The notes under the pieces were generated by a model. The model was given only the letters and a program-made list of their open reading frames with translations. It did no database searches and was not told where the DNA came from. The position numbers and the translations under genes are program-made. Shown in pieces: positions 1 through 7,415 of a DNA stretch of 64,000 nt (position 1 is its first letter; the number at the start of each line of letters is the position of its first letter). The stretch covers positions 255,724-319,723 of the forward strand of contig JBNFNA010000005.1 of NCBI GenBank assembly GCA_049941595.1, read 5' to 3'. Source of the DNA: Pasteurella sp049941595 (lineage in GTDB: Bacteria; Pseudomonadota; Gammaproteobacteria; Enterobacterales; Pasteurellaceae).

Positions 1-848
1 GCAAACATTGTGACAAATTTCATCTTAATACGATTGCCATTTTCATCGGTTTTGTGCAATTCGCCCATTTCTTCATTGTATTTAATCAATTCCCAATCCT
101 GATAATATTGTTTCAATTCACCTTCTTTAAAAGTAAACGAAAAAGGCATCGGGCAAGGCACATCATCTGTGCTCATTGCTGCGACGATTAAATTGTAGCC
201 ACCAGCATTAGTGTGATTTTGCATATTCTCAATAATTTGCGGAATACGTTCACGATTTAAGAACATAAAGACTACAGTCGATAGAATGAAATCGTAATTT
301 TCTTGAATATTTGCCGAATTAATATCATAAATTGCACTCTTAATTGGCAGGTTTTCTTTTTGAGCAGTATTAGTTAAGAATTGAACGCTATTTTCATTAT
401 GATCCCAAGAAGTTACATCATAACCAAGCAAACTTAAAAATAGAGAATTACGACCTTGACCACAGCCTAAATCAAGCACTTTGCAAGATTTTAAAATTTC
501 GACCGCACTTTTGACTTCAGAGTGAGTAGGGGTCATATTGTATTTTTTACTGAAGTAATCTTCTTTTTTACAATGAAATTCAAGATAGCACTCTAAGTCA
601 TCAGAAAGCGGCTCAACTTTATGCCAAAGCTGCGGTTCAACGAGAGGAATTTCACTGTATGGTGTAAAAATATGTTCACTGACAACATCACCATCTTCAG
701 TTAGCACGTAAAACTTCAATTGCCCCTTAAGCACAGTGAGTTTTCCCCAAGTGCCCACTTTAGTATTATGCTTTTCTTGAAACATTTGTGGTAAAGAGGT
801 TGCTGTCCAAACTGGCATTTTTTTATAACAAATTAGTTCATTTTTCAT
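1..848 (-). CDS. tehB: Tellurite resistance methyltransferase TehB (3' end outside window)
   Basis: SAM-dependent methyltransferase that detoxifies tellurite in the cytoplasm. The frame is open from an ATG at 848 down to the window edge, giving about 282 codons; the Haemophilus protein is about 286 residues as I recall, so only the last few residues should be missing. The N-terminal ~80 residues are the cupin-like extension typical of the long Haemophilus TehB (W-x-A-T-S-L-P, then GTWGKL). The methyltransferase core follows, with motif I seen as VLDLGCGQGRNSL. An uptake sequence (about 502-510) lies inside the coding region just before motif I. Gene identity is confident; the true C-terminus is not visible. 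Confidence 0.9.
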   Translation of the reverse strand, partial: MKNELICYKKMPVWTATSLPQMFQEKHNTKVGTWGKLTVLKGQLKFYVLTEDGDVVSEHIFTPYSEIPLVEPQLWHKVEPLSDDLECYLEFHCKKEDYFSKKYNMTPTHSEVKSAVEILKSCKVLDLGCGQGRNSLFLSLLGYDVTSWDHNENSVQFLTNTAQKENLPIKSAIYDINSANIQENYDFILSTVVFMFLNRERIPQIIENMQNHTNAGGYNLIVAAMSTDDVPCPMPFSFTFKEGELKQYYQDWELIKYNEEMGELHKTDENGNRIKMKFVTMF

Positions 849-989
849 AATTTACCCTTTGATATTTTTAATAGTTGACTCAAAAAGTAAGATAATAAAA
901 AAGTTTCAGAAAAGCAACGCATTGGAGAAAAATGCACCTTTTATAGGTAGAGAGTTTTTAACCCTATGAAAAATAATTTTAAATATTGT

Positions 990-1018
990 TTGCTTTAATT
1001 ATGGTAACGTGTTCTAAT
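990..1018 (+). promoter_or_regulatory. Probable sigma-70 promoter of the cold-shock gene
   Basis: TTGCTT at 990-995 and TCTAAT at 1013-1018 are separated by 17 bases. Transcription would start near 1025 and give a 5' leader of about 170 nt before the cold-shock gene at 1194, the length class known for cspA-type mRNAs. The promoter is inferred from the boxes only. Confidence 0.5.
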
Positions 1019-1024
1019 GCTTGC

Positions 1025-1193
1025 CGCTAGACCCGTCTTTATATAAGTTAGTTAGTACAGTTCTTCCTCATTTACAAGCGTTATTTGTTACTTGAAAAGC
1101 ACTTTTACTCTTTCTATTTAAGTAACAGTTATTAGCACTACGCTTGATTCAAGCATTATATTTTTACATTTCAATTCATAAGAGGAAGACAAT
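1025..1193 (+). promoter_or_regulatory. Long structured 5' leader of the cold-shock mRNA
   Basis: The leader holds nested inverted repeats: CAAGCG (1075-1080) pairs with CGCTTG (1141-1146), and inside it TGTTACTT (1086-1093) pairs with AAGTAACA (1120-1127). A strong ribosome-binding site, AAGAGGAAG, lies just before the ATG. Cold-shock mRNAs of the cspA family are known to carry long leaders that refold with temperature; that this leader does so is inference from position and structure. Confidence 0.5.
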
Positions 1194-1403
1194 ATGTCTA
1201 AATTCAACGGTACAGTAAAATGGTTCAATTCTGACAAAGGTTTCGGTTTCATTACTCCAGCAGACGGTGGTAAAGATTTATTCGTACATTTTTCAGGTAT
1301 CATCGGTACAAATTACAGAACATTAAATGAAGGCGACCGTGTACAATATAGCGTACAAGATTCACAACGTGGACCTTCAGCAATCGATGTACAAGTTATT
1401 TAA
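1194..1403 (+). CDS. Cold-shock (CspA-family) RNA/DNA-binding protein
   Basis: A single cold-shock domain of 69 residues. It binds single-stranded RNA and DNA and acts as an RNA chaperone in the cytoplasm. RNP1 is seen as KGFGFI (about residues 16-21) and RNP2 as LFVHFS (about 30-35), with the aromatic residues of the binding face present (W11, F12, F18, F20, F31, F34). The protein starts MSKFNGTVKWF, as CspA-like members do. The gene is alone, with its own leader and a terminator immediately downstream. The family is certain; which paralogue (cspA or cspD type) is not settled, so no symbol is given. Confidence 0.93.
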   Translation: MSKFNGTVKWFNSDKGFGFITPADGGKDLFVHFSGIIGTNYRTLNEGDRVQYSVQDSQRGPSAIDVQVI

Positions 1404-1418
1404 TTAACTGCGGAATAT

Positions 1419-1452
1419 AAAAAATCCCCCAAGAATTGGGGGATTTTTGTTT
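1419..1452. terminator. Bidirectional intrinsic terminator between csp and a lipoprotein gene
   Basis: A near-perfect stem AAAAATCCCCC / GGGGGATTTTT with a short loop, flanked by A and T runs on both sides. It can end the csp transcript on the + strand and the convergent lipoprotein transcript on the - strand. Confidence 0.85.
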
Positions 1453-1467
1453 TTTATCATAATGATT

Positions 1468-2151
1468 TTATTTATTTGATTTTTCTAATAACTCATCTAA
1501 ATTGAAAGGTGAGCTTAATACTACAGTTTCACCCACATCTTCATATACCCATAAGGCATCTGCGGAAGCGTTAGAAAGTTGAAGTTTAACTTCTTCTTTT
1601 GGTTCTAGTGTTAAGCTCTCGAGTGTCACTGGAGAATCGTCAATATAAGCAGAGTAGACATTAAATTCGTGTTTTGCACCAGTATCATTTTTCAATGTGA
1701 CTAAAATATTGAAATCCAAGTTATTGATGAATTCATTTTCCACAAAATTACGGATATTTTTTGCTAATTTCGGGCTTGTTCTTACATTCATTTGACGATG
1801 TTTATAACTATAAATACTCACGTCATTTTTAAGGTCAGATTCATTTTTCATATTTCCAATATCAATCGGGATCTCAAAGCTAGCAAAAGAGTCGAACTGT
1901 TTAGAAAAACACTCTTTGTATTTAGCTTGTGTGAACACAGACGGAATTTTTTGTTGGATTTTGGTCAAATCTTCCGATGGTTTTCTTGAATCTTCGTGAT
2001 CGTGACAAGATGTAATTTGCACATTCAATGTCGCTGATTCAGTACGAATAGGATCATTTAAAAGCGACTTAAGCGAAACGTCTTTTTCAATTTCTGTTTT
2101 ACACGCAGTTAAAGCAAGAGCACAGCAAGTAAGTAAAAATAGCTTTTTCAT
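1468..2151 (-). CDS. Putative lipoprotein, possibly phage- or element-derived
   Basis: 227 residues. The N-terminus MKKLF...ALALTAC is a lipoprotein signal with lipobox L-T-A-C and acylated Cys17. The rest is a soluble, mixed-charge domain with two later cysteines near residues 49 and 81. I do not recognise a catalytic motif. Short lipoproteins of this look occur among Pasteurellaceae prophage genes, and this one lies in a patch with an integrase remnant, so an element origin is possible but not shown. The gene is convergent with csp and shares its terminator. Export and lipidation are well supported; function is unknown. Confidence 0.75.
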   Translation of the reverse strand: MKKLFLLTCCALALTACKTEIEKDVSLKSLLNDPIRTESATLNVQITSCHDHEDSRKPSEDLTKIQQKIPSVFTQAKYKECFSKQFDSFASFEIPIDIGNMKNESDLKNDVSIYSYKHRQMNVRTSPKLAKNIRNFVENEFINNLDFNILVTLKNDTGAKHEFNVYSAYIDDSPVTLESLTLEPKEEVKLQLSNASADALWVYEDVGETVVLSSPFNLDELLEKSNK

Positions 2152-2454
2152 ATTTGTCTCCTATAGTTTGTTATATGGAATTAAAGTACGAATAAATGAA
2201 TCAACAATGATGAATATGCTGAACAAACATCCTACCTTGATTGTACACAAATCAATCTCAAATAGCAGTATTTGGAAGCATAAAATAGTTAATTTTTTGA
2301 CAGGATATTGCAACAATATGAGGAAAATGGAGAAATACAGTCTAGCAATAGCTTATGCAATTTATTCATATAAAAAGGAAACATTGATAGTAGATGTATA
2401 TATCAAAATATTTTATCTAGTAGTCATCCCATTTCTCTAATCTTTAACATCAAA
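2152..2454. other. AT-rich gap without a supported gene
   Basis: The only long open frame here (2168-2440, +) starts with TTG, has no convincing ribosome-binding site and encodes a protein of unnatural look. I see no RNA gene or repeat. It probably holds the promoter of the lipoprotein gene on the - strand and decayed sequence. Confidence 0.5.
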
Positions 2455-2670
2455 ATGATTGGCTCTGATATTTGGGATGCCATACACTTACAAAGTGCGG
2501 GCTTAGAAGTCGAACCATTCCCGTAAACTTATCAACGCTTTAGCCCTGTGGTAAAATCCGCAGAGGTGCTAATTAATCGCCAAGTGATAGAACACAATGG
2601 CGATCTGATTTTTGAGCTATCCGAAGAACATAAGAGAGTATTAGAAGGGTTTAGTGGAATGGAATTATAA
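2455..2670 (+). pseudogene. Decayed fragment, possibly from a phage terminase large subunit
   Basis: A 72-codon frame ending in TAA at 2668-2670, with one in-frame stop at codon 24 (2524-2526). The context PFP-stop-TYQRF strongly suggests a C-to-T change of a glutamine codon (CAA to TAA). On both sides the reading is protein-like (AIHLQSAGLEVEPFP before; VVKSAEVLINRQVIEHNGD after). The second part resembles the C-terminal nuclease region of HK97-type terminase large subunits, where an FP-Q...LI-x-G-x-I-x-HNGNP pattern is usual. That assignment is from memory of the family and is tentative; that this is a broken gene piece is better supported. Confidence 0.45.
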
Positions 2671-2866
2671 TTAAATCTTCTAAGATATACATGCTAAATG
2701 TATTGATTATGTCAATTTTAAATGACTACTTTATATTGCTTTTTTATATACCACCATATAAACTAGAGTAATAAAGATAACTTTAGTTGTTATTAAAATG
2801 GTTTAACTCATGTCAAAAATAGCATGAGTTTTGTTGACTTTAGGTATAGGAAAAAGGAGGTGCATT

Positions 2867-3046
2867 ATGACAGCAGTATCATTAAGTCTAACGCCGGAAA
2901 ACCGCCTTTACCGAGCGTTAAAGGAAAACAAAGATAATTATACGATAGATTCAAAAGGTCAAGTAAATCTAAAACCTGAGTACGCCAATAAAAAATTGCA
3001 GGTGGTATTGGCGAACTTAAAGGATGTGAAAGTACAAGCTAGATAG
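2867..3046 (+). CDS. Small hypothetical protein of an accessory two-gene cassette
   Basis: 59 residues starting MTAVSLSLT. The start at 2867 is chosen because an excellent AGGAGG (2855-2860) sits at the right distance; an upstream TTG at 2831 is less likely. The protein is basic with a polar helical look and no signal or membrane segment. It ends 2 bases before the next gene, so the two are probably co-transcribed and translationally coupled. I do not recognise the family. Confidence 0.6.
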   Translation: MTAVSLSLTPENRLYRALKENKDNYTIDSKGQVNLKPEYANKKLQVVLANLKDVKVQAR

Positions 3047-3048
3047 AT

Positions 3049-3840
3049 ATGGAATCTTTAAGTATCTTAGTAATTGCAATTACAGGTTTTCTGTATGTGA
3101 ACTTAAGCTTGACTACTCGATATAAATTTAAGCGCTCCGCAGATTGGAGCGCTTATTTATATGTGGCAGGTTGGGGAGTTTGCTTTTTCTTCATTGCTTG
3201 GTGCATCATTTCATTGTTGAGTACTTTTGGGTGGCTTAGAGAAGCATATAACTGGTTATCTATGAGAATAAACTTTGATAGGGTTGTAATGACTTCTAAT
3301 AATTTAGAAGAGAAAAAGAACCTATTAAAGCTAGTCGCTATATGTGTTTTAAGTATAAAATTAGCTTTTCTTGTTGGGATAGGTAACAGGATATATTATA
3401 AAATTTATGCTGATGGAAAATTAAAATCCTTATCTAAACTTATTAGTAACAATCCATTTGAATCACTTGTTTTAGAATCTCACATTAGATCGTTTCCTGT
3501 ATTAGTAACATTGTCCTCCAATAAAGTTTATGTTGGGATAATTGCGTCAGTCCCTCTACTTGAAGATGGACGATTAGAATATATTTCTTTATTACCATTA
3601 TTAAGTGGGTATAGAGAATCAGATACTTTGGGCGTTATTTTTACGACAAACTACTATAATCATTACAATGAGTTCTTATCTAATAATGAAGAATCATTAA
3701 GTTTAGATGACTTTAATATAACCTTTCCTATTTCTGAAATATTAAGTATCTCTTTATTTGATATGGAAACTTACAATAAGTTTCAAACTAAAAAGTCACA
3801 TTCTACTAAACGTTATTTTATCAAAAGTAAAAATAACTAG
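3049..3840 (+). CDS. Hypothetical inner-membrane protein with cytoplasmic C-terminal domain
   Basis: 263 residues. Three hydrophobic segments at about residues 4-22, 36-58 and 92-112, then a soluble domain of about 150 residues. That domain contains a beta-rich stretch (VLVTLSSNKVYVGII..., then LLPLLSGYR) and FTTNYY. The 'KVYVG ... LLPLLSGYR' arrangement is one I associate with uncharacterised proteins carried on mobile elements, but I cannot name the family with certainty. The gene follows the 59-residue gene at 2 bases and is followed by a hairpin terminator. Codon use is more AT-rich than the housekeeping genes, consistent with acquired DNA. Function unknown. Confidence 0.65.
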   Translation: MESLSILVIAITGFLYVNLSLTTRYKFKRSADWSAYLYVAGWGVCFFFIAWCIISLLSTFGWLREAYNWLSMRINFDRVVMTSNNLEEKKNLLKLVAICVLSIKLAFLVGIGNRIYYKIYADGKLKSLSKLISNNPFESLVLESHIRSFPVLVTLSSNKVYVGIIASVPLLEDGRLEYISLLPLLSGYRESDTLGVIFTTNYYNHYNEFLSNNEESLSLDDFNITFPISEILSISLFDMETYNKFQTKKSHSTKRYFIKSKNN

Positions 3841-3971
3841 TCTCAAAATCAATTATTATTTAGTTAAAAATCTCTTTACTCATTGGGATATAAAATCAAA
3901 CGCACTTAGTTTGATCCCCAAAAGAAAGAAACCTTATCTTGTTGGTGCGTTCCTATCATAAGGGAAAATGC

Positions 3972-3998
3972 GAAAGGGGCAAATATCCCCTTTTCTTG
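3972..3998 (+). terminator. Intrinsic terminator downstream of the accessory cassette
   Basis: AAAGGGG and CCCCTTT form a stem around a 7-base loop, followed by a T-rich run. Confidence 0.6.
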
Positions 3999-4012
3999 TT
4001 TATGTGATCATT

Positions 4013-4045
4013 TGTTGTGAATACTTAAAATAAGTATTCACAACA
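4013..4045. repeat. Perfect 15-bp inverted repeat with 3-base spacer
   Basis: The left arm TGTTGTGAATACTTA (4013-4027) is exactly complementary to 4031-4045, with AAA between. There is no T run typical of a terminator. It lies between the accessory cassette and the integrase remnant. It could be an operator, a resolution or binding site of the lost element, or a small fold-back repeat. Confidence 0.8.
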
Positions 4046-4132
4046 TAATTAATTGATTTATAAATAAAAATGATGACTGTAACGAGGTGAAGACTATTTT
4101 TATAAATTTTTACGCACAGCACACTTTATTTG

Positions 4133-4399
4133 TTATTTAGGAGAACATCTTTCTACATAGTCACCCCAAAGTTGTATCACTGCTTGAGCAATGGTTAAAT
4201 TAGGATAAGCACCTAAGCTAAATTTAGCTTTCTTTTTGGCTATTGGTCTATAGTCGTTAAATTGCCAAGTTTTAACTCCACTAGGCATAATCGATAAGAA
4301 TAAGCCGTTACCATCAGTTAAGGTATAAGGTTTATCTCTTGTTTTTGCTTTATCAACTTCTGTATTGGTGAGTGGTTTAGTTGTTCTAGCAATAAATAT
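4133..4399 (-). pseudogene. Remnant of a P4-type tyrosine integrase (N-terminal arm-binding domain only)
   Basis: An open stretch ending at a TAA (4133-4135) reads PLTNTEVDKAKTRDKPYTL, then TDGNGLFL...PSGVKTWQF, and KFSLGAYPNLTIAQA. This is the arm-type DNA-binding N-terminal domain of P4/CP4-like tyrosine recombinases. No in-frame ATG is seen at the expected start, the catalytic domain is absent, and the last ~15 residues (IQLWGDYVERCSPK) do not continue the family pattern, so a deletion has probably fused it to other sequence. It lies about 140 bases from the 3' end of tRNA-Val and reads in the same direction, the usual position of an island integrase. Confidence 0.8.
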
Positions 4400-4540
4400 T
4401 CCCTTTATAGTAACTAAAATAGCTGATTAGATACGTTTTAAGGCGTTTAGTTGTGAGGGGTAGAATATAAGAAAAGTGGCGTTTTATCTAGTGTTTATAA
4501 GGCTTTCTGATGAATTGTGATGAGTTGTGAAGGGGATAGA

Positions 4541-4617
4541 TGGTGCGACTAGCTGGACTCGAACCAGTGACCCCCACCATGTCAAGGTGGTGCTCTAACC
4601 AACTGAGCTATAGTCGC
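4541..4617 (-). tRNA. tRNA-Val(GAC)
   Basis: A 77-base cloverleaf on the - strand. The acceptor stem is GCGACTA/TAGTCGC with encoded CCA (4541-4543). The D arm is AGCTCAGTTGGTTAGAGC. The anticodon stem-loop is CCACC-TTGACAT-GGTGG, giving anticodon GAC. The T arm is ACTGG-TTCGAGT-CCAGC with an A-C mismatch at its first pair. Its 3' end faces the integrase remnant, making it the probable attachment site of a lost element. Confidence 0.96.
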
Positions 4618-4768
4618 ACTTGAAAAGTGCGGCAATCATATAAGCTTTTTTTTGATAAAACAAGTTTTTTTGCGTTTTAATTTTTGACTGTCAAAAAAAT
4701 AGGCATTTTCCCTTAACTAAAATGGGTATTTTCAAATTTGTGATCTCGATCTAATTTTATTTTAGGCG

Positions 4769-4774
4769 TATAAT
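4769..4774 (+). promoter_or_regulatory. Probable -10 box of pykA
   Basis: A consensus TATAAT in the context GCGTATAATACG lies about 85 bases before the pykA start codon. I do not see a good -35 hexamer at 16-18 bases. Confidence 0.45.
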
Positions 4775-4858
4775 ACGACCAGTTTTTTCTTAAACTGAAT
4801 TGATGAAAAATTCAGGAACAATAATTGTGTATCATAAATAATTTTTACGGAGTAGGTA

Positions 4859-6298
4859 ATGTCTAGAAGACTAAGAAGAACAAAGATTGTATGTACTATG
4901 GGGCCATCAACAGATCGTGGTAATAATTTAGAAAAAATTATTGCGGCAGGGGCAAACGTTGTACGTATGAACTTCTCTCACGGTTCACCTGAAGATCATA
5001 TGGGTCGTGCAGAACGTGTACGCGAAATTGCAAAAAAATTAGGTAAAACAGTTGCAATTTTAGGTGATTTACAAGGTCCAAAAATTCGCGTTTCTACTTT
5101 CAAAGACGGAAAAATTTTCTTAAATATCGGTGATAAATTTGTTCTTGATGCTGAGTTACCAAAAGGTGAAGGCTCACAAGAAAGCGTTGGTTTAGACTAC
5201 AAAACATTGCCACAAGATGTTGTTCCTGGTGATATCTTATTATTAGATGATGGTCGTGTTCAGTTAAAAGTATTATCAACAGAAGGTGCAAAAGTATTCA
5301 CTGAAGTGACTGTTGGAGGTCCTTTATCAAACAATAAAGGTATCAACAAATTAGGCGGTGGTTTATCAGCAGACGCGTTAACTGAAAAAGATAAAAACGA
5401 TATCTTATTGGCTGCGAAAATTGGTGTTGATTACTTAGCGGTTTCTTTCCCTCGTTCAAGTGCAGACTTAAACTATGCACGTGAACTTGCTGAAGCAGCT
5501 GGCTTAAAAGCGAAAATCGTTGCTAAAGTAGAACGTGCAGAAACTGTTGCAACAACAGAAGCAATGGACGACATCATTTTAGCATCAGATGTAATTATGG
5601 TTGCGCGTGGTGACTTAGGTGTTGAAATTGGTGATCCTGAGTTAGTTGGGGTACAGAAAAAATTAATTCGTCGTGCTCGTCAGTTAAACCGCGTTGTGAT
5701 TACAGCAACACAAATGATGGAATCAATGATTAGCAACCCAATGCCAACACGTGCAGAAGTAATGGACGTTGCGAACGCAGTATTAGATGGTACAGACGCT
5801 GTTATGCTTTCTGCTGAAACTGCAGCGGGTCAATACCCATCAGAAACTGTATCTACAATGGCGAAAGTATGTTTAGGTGCTGAAAAAATGCCTAGCATTA
5901 ACGTATCTCGCCACCGTATGGAAATTCAATTTGAATCAATTGAAGAGTCTGTTGCAATGTCAGCGATGTATGCAGCGAACCATATGAAAGGTGTGGCAGC
6001 AATTATTGCAATGACTCACAGTGGTCGCACAGCCTTATTAATGTCACGCATTAGTTCTGGTTTGCCAATCTTTGCATTATCACGTAACCAAGATGCTTTG
6101 AATTTATGTGCATTATATCGTGGCGTAACACCAATTTATTTTGATGAGGTAAGCCGTAATTCAAAAGGTGCTGCATTAGCAATTGAATTATTGAAAGAGA
6201 AAGGCTTCTTAGTATCTGGTGATTTAGTATTATTGACGCAAGGTGACGAATTATTAGCAAGTGGTACAAATACTTGCCGTACACTTGTTGTTGAATAA
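4859..6298 (+). CDS. pykA: Pyruvate kinase
   Basis: Converts phosphoenolpyruvate and ADP to pyruvate and ATP, the last step of glycolysis. 479 residues, the usual length of the bacterial enzyme. The N-terminal strand reads TKIVCTMGPS. The phosphate-binding NFSHG follows, and the B domain sits at about residues 70-170. The active-site region holds KIVAKVERAE, then MVARGDLGVE and TATQMMESMI, the family signature. The C-terminal domain reads AAIIAMTHSGRTA. Closest in type to E. coli PykA (AMP-activated) rather than PykF, by length and start (MSRRLRRTKIV). The start follows a GGAG ribosome-binding site. Single gene, ended by a strong terminator. Confidence 0.97.
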   Translation: MSRRLRRTKIVCTMGPSTDRGNNLEKIIAAGANVVRMNFSHGSPEDHMGRAERVREIAKKLGKTVAILGDLQGPKIRVSTFKDGKIFLNIGDKFVLDAELPKGEGSQESVGLDYKTLPQDVVPGDILLLDDGRVQLKVLSTEGAKVFTEVTVGGPLSNNKGINKLGGGLSADALTEKDKNDILLAAKIGVDYLAVSFPRSSADLNYARELAEAAGLKAKIVAKVERAETVATTEAMDDIILASDVIMVARGDLGVEIGDPELVGVQKKLIRRARQLNRVVITATQMMESMISNPMPTRAEVMDVANAVLDGTDAVMLSAETAAGQYPSETVSTMAKVCLGAEKMPSINVSRHRMEIQFESIEESVAMSAMYAANHMKGVAAIIAMTHSGRTALLMSRISSGLPIFALSRNQDALNLCALYRGVTPIYFDEVSRNSKGAALAIELLKEKGFLVSGDLVLLTQGDELLASGTNTCRTLVVE

Positions 6299-6313
6299 TC
6301 TGTTCTTTGAGTA

Positions 6314-6354
6314 ATAAAAAACGGTGGATAACTTGAATTATCCACCGTTTTTTT
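6314..6354. terminator. Bidirectional terminator between pykA and the convergent oxidoreductase gene
   Basis: AAAAAACGGTGGATAA pairs with TTATCCACCGTTTTTT around a CTTGAA loop, with T runs on both strands. Confidence 0.92.
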
Positions 6355-6368
6355 ATGCCATTTTTATT

Positions 6369-7415
6369 TTATAAATTTATGAGTAATTTTTGACCGCACC
6401 TTGCACTTTCATAAACTTTTTCAATAAGTTGCAATACTATATAAGCTTGTTGCGCTGTTACTTTTAAAGTCTGACCATTACAAATACTGTCATAAATATT
6501 ATCGTAATAGGCTTGATAGTTACCTGTTTCTGGCTCAAGTGTTTTACGTATTACTTCATTTTCAATTTCAGTGTGTAAAATGCCCCATTGATCTTGAGGA
6601 AGTTTATTCCAATCACCTTTAGGTTCTGTGCCTTTGATCAACAATGCTTCTTGATTGTCAACTTTGGGTTGTAAATATGAACCTTTCTTTCCTTGTAGGA
6701 TAATGTGTGGGGCAGGTTCACGTGCAAATTTAGTTGCAGACATAATTACGCGTTTGCCCTCGTAGTAAAAATTGATACGGAAATAATCATCACTACCACT
6801 ATTAGGATTTTGTTTTACCACATCGGCATAAAGTGCGGTCGGAATTCCGAATAAATCCACAATATGATCAATGAGATGTACACCTAAATCATAAACTAAC
6901 CCAGTGCCAAGTTCGCCCGTTTCTTTCCACGCTTTAGGATTTTTATTTGGACTAAAACGCTCAAAGCGGATTTCATATTCAACTATGTCGCCTAATGTGT
7001 TTTCAGCAATCAATTTTTTAGCCGTTAAGGCACCATTATCCCAACGACGATTTTGATATACTGACAACGTCACATTTTGCTTTTCAGCCAATTGAGCCAG
7101 CTCCAATGCTTGTTGTGAATGAATAGCAATTGGTTTTTCTACAATCACATTTTTACCCGCAAGAATAGCTTGCTTTGCAAGCTCATAATGGGTTTGGTTT
7201 GGTGTTGTGATGATTACTAAATCAATATCTTCTGTTAAAAGTTCATCAAATTGATGCACTACATCAACATAAGGGTAGTATTGTTTAGCATTTTCACTAT
7301 TGCGTTCAAAAACTTTTTTGAGTTGAAAGCGTGAGTCAAGATGAAGAAACGGGCAATGGAATGTTTTGGCAGACATTCCAAATCCTGCGATACCGACGTT
7401 AATGGTTGATTTCAT
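6369..7415 (-). CDS. Gfo/Idh/MocA-family NAD(P)-dependent oxidoreductase
   Basis: 348 residues. The N-terminal Rossmann fold starts INVGIAGFGMSAKTFH, and the family signature VIVEKPIA lies near residue 95. The C-terminal domain has the usual substrate-binding sheet (WKETGELGTGLVYDLGVHLIDH). The nearest characterised relatives by look are E. coli YdgJ-like proteins, whose substrates are not firmly known. Its ATG overlaps the stop of the upstream MATE transporter gene by one base (TAATG), so it is translated as part of a two-gene operon. Cytoplasmic. The family is sure; the substrate is unknown. Confidence 0.9.
   Translation of the reverse strand: MKSTINVGIAGFGMSAKTFHCPFLHLDSRFQLKKVFERNSENAKQYYPYVDVVHQFDELLTEDIDLVIITTPNQTHYELAKQAILAGKNVIVEKPIAIHSQQALELAQLAEKQNVTLSVYQNRRWDNGALTAKKLIAENTLGDIVEYEIRFERFSPNKNPKAWKETGELGTGLVYDLGVHLIDHIVDLFGIPTALYADVVKQNPNSGSDDYFRINFYYEGKRVIMSATKFAREPAPHIILQGKKGSYLQPKVDNQEALLIKGTEPKGDWNKLPQDQWGILHTEIENEVIRKTLEPETGNYQAYYDNIYDSICNGQTLKVTAQQAYIVLQLIEKVYESARCGQKLLINL

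Noticed and set aside
1118..1303. A 61-codon open frame on the - strand
   Set aside because: It is antisense to the cold-shock coding region and leader and has no protein character.
2168..2440. A 90-codon open frame on the + strand
   Set aside because: TTG start, no ribosome-binding site, unnatural composition, and it lies in the promoter region of the lipoprotein gene.
3758..3961. A 67-codon open frame overlapping the end of the membrane protein gene
   Set aside because: It is mostly in another frame of a well-supported gene and extends into intergenic sequence with no start signal.
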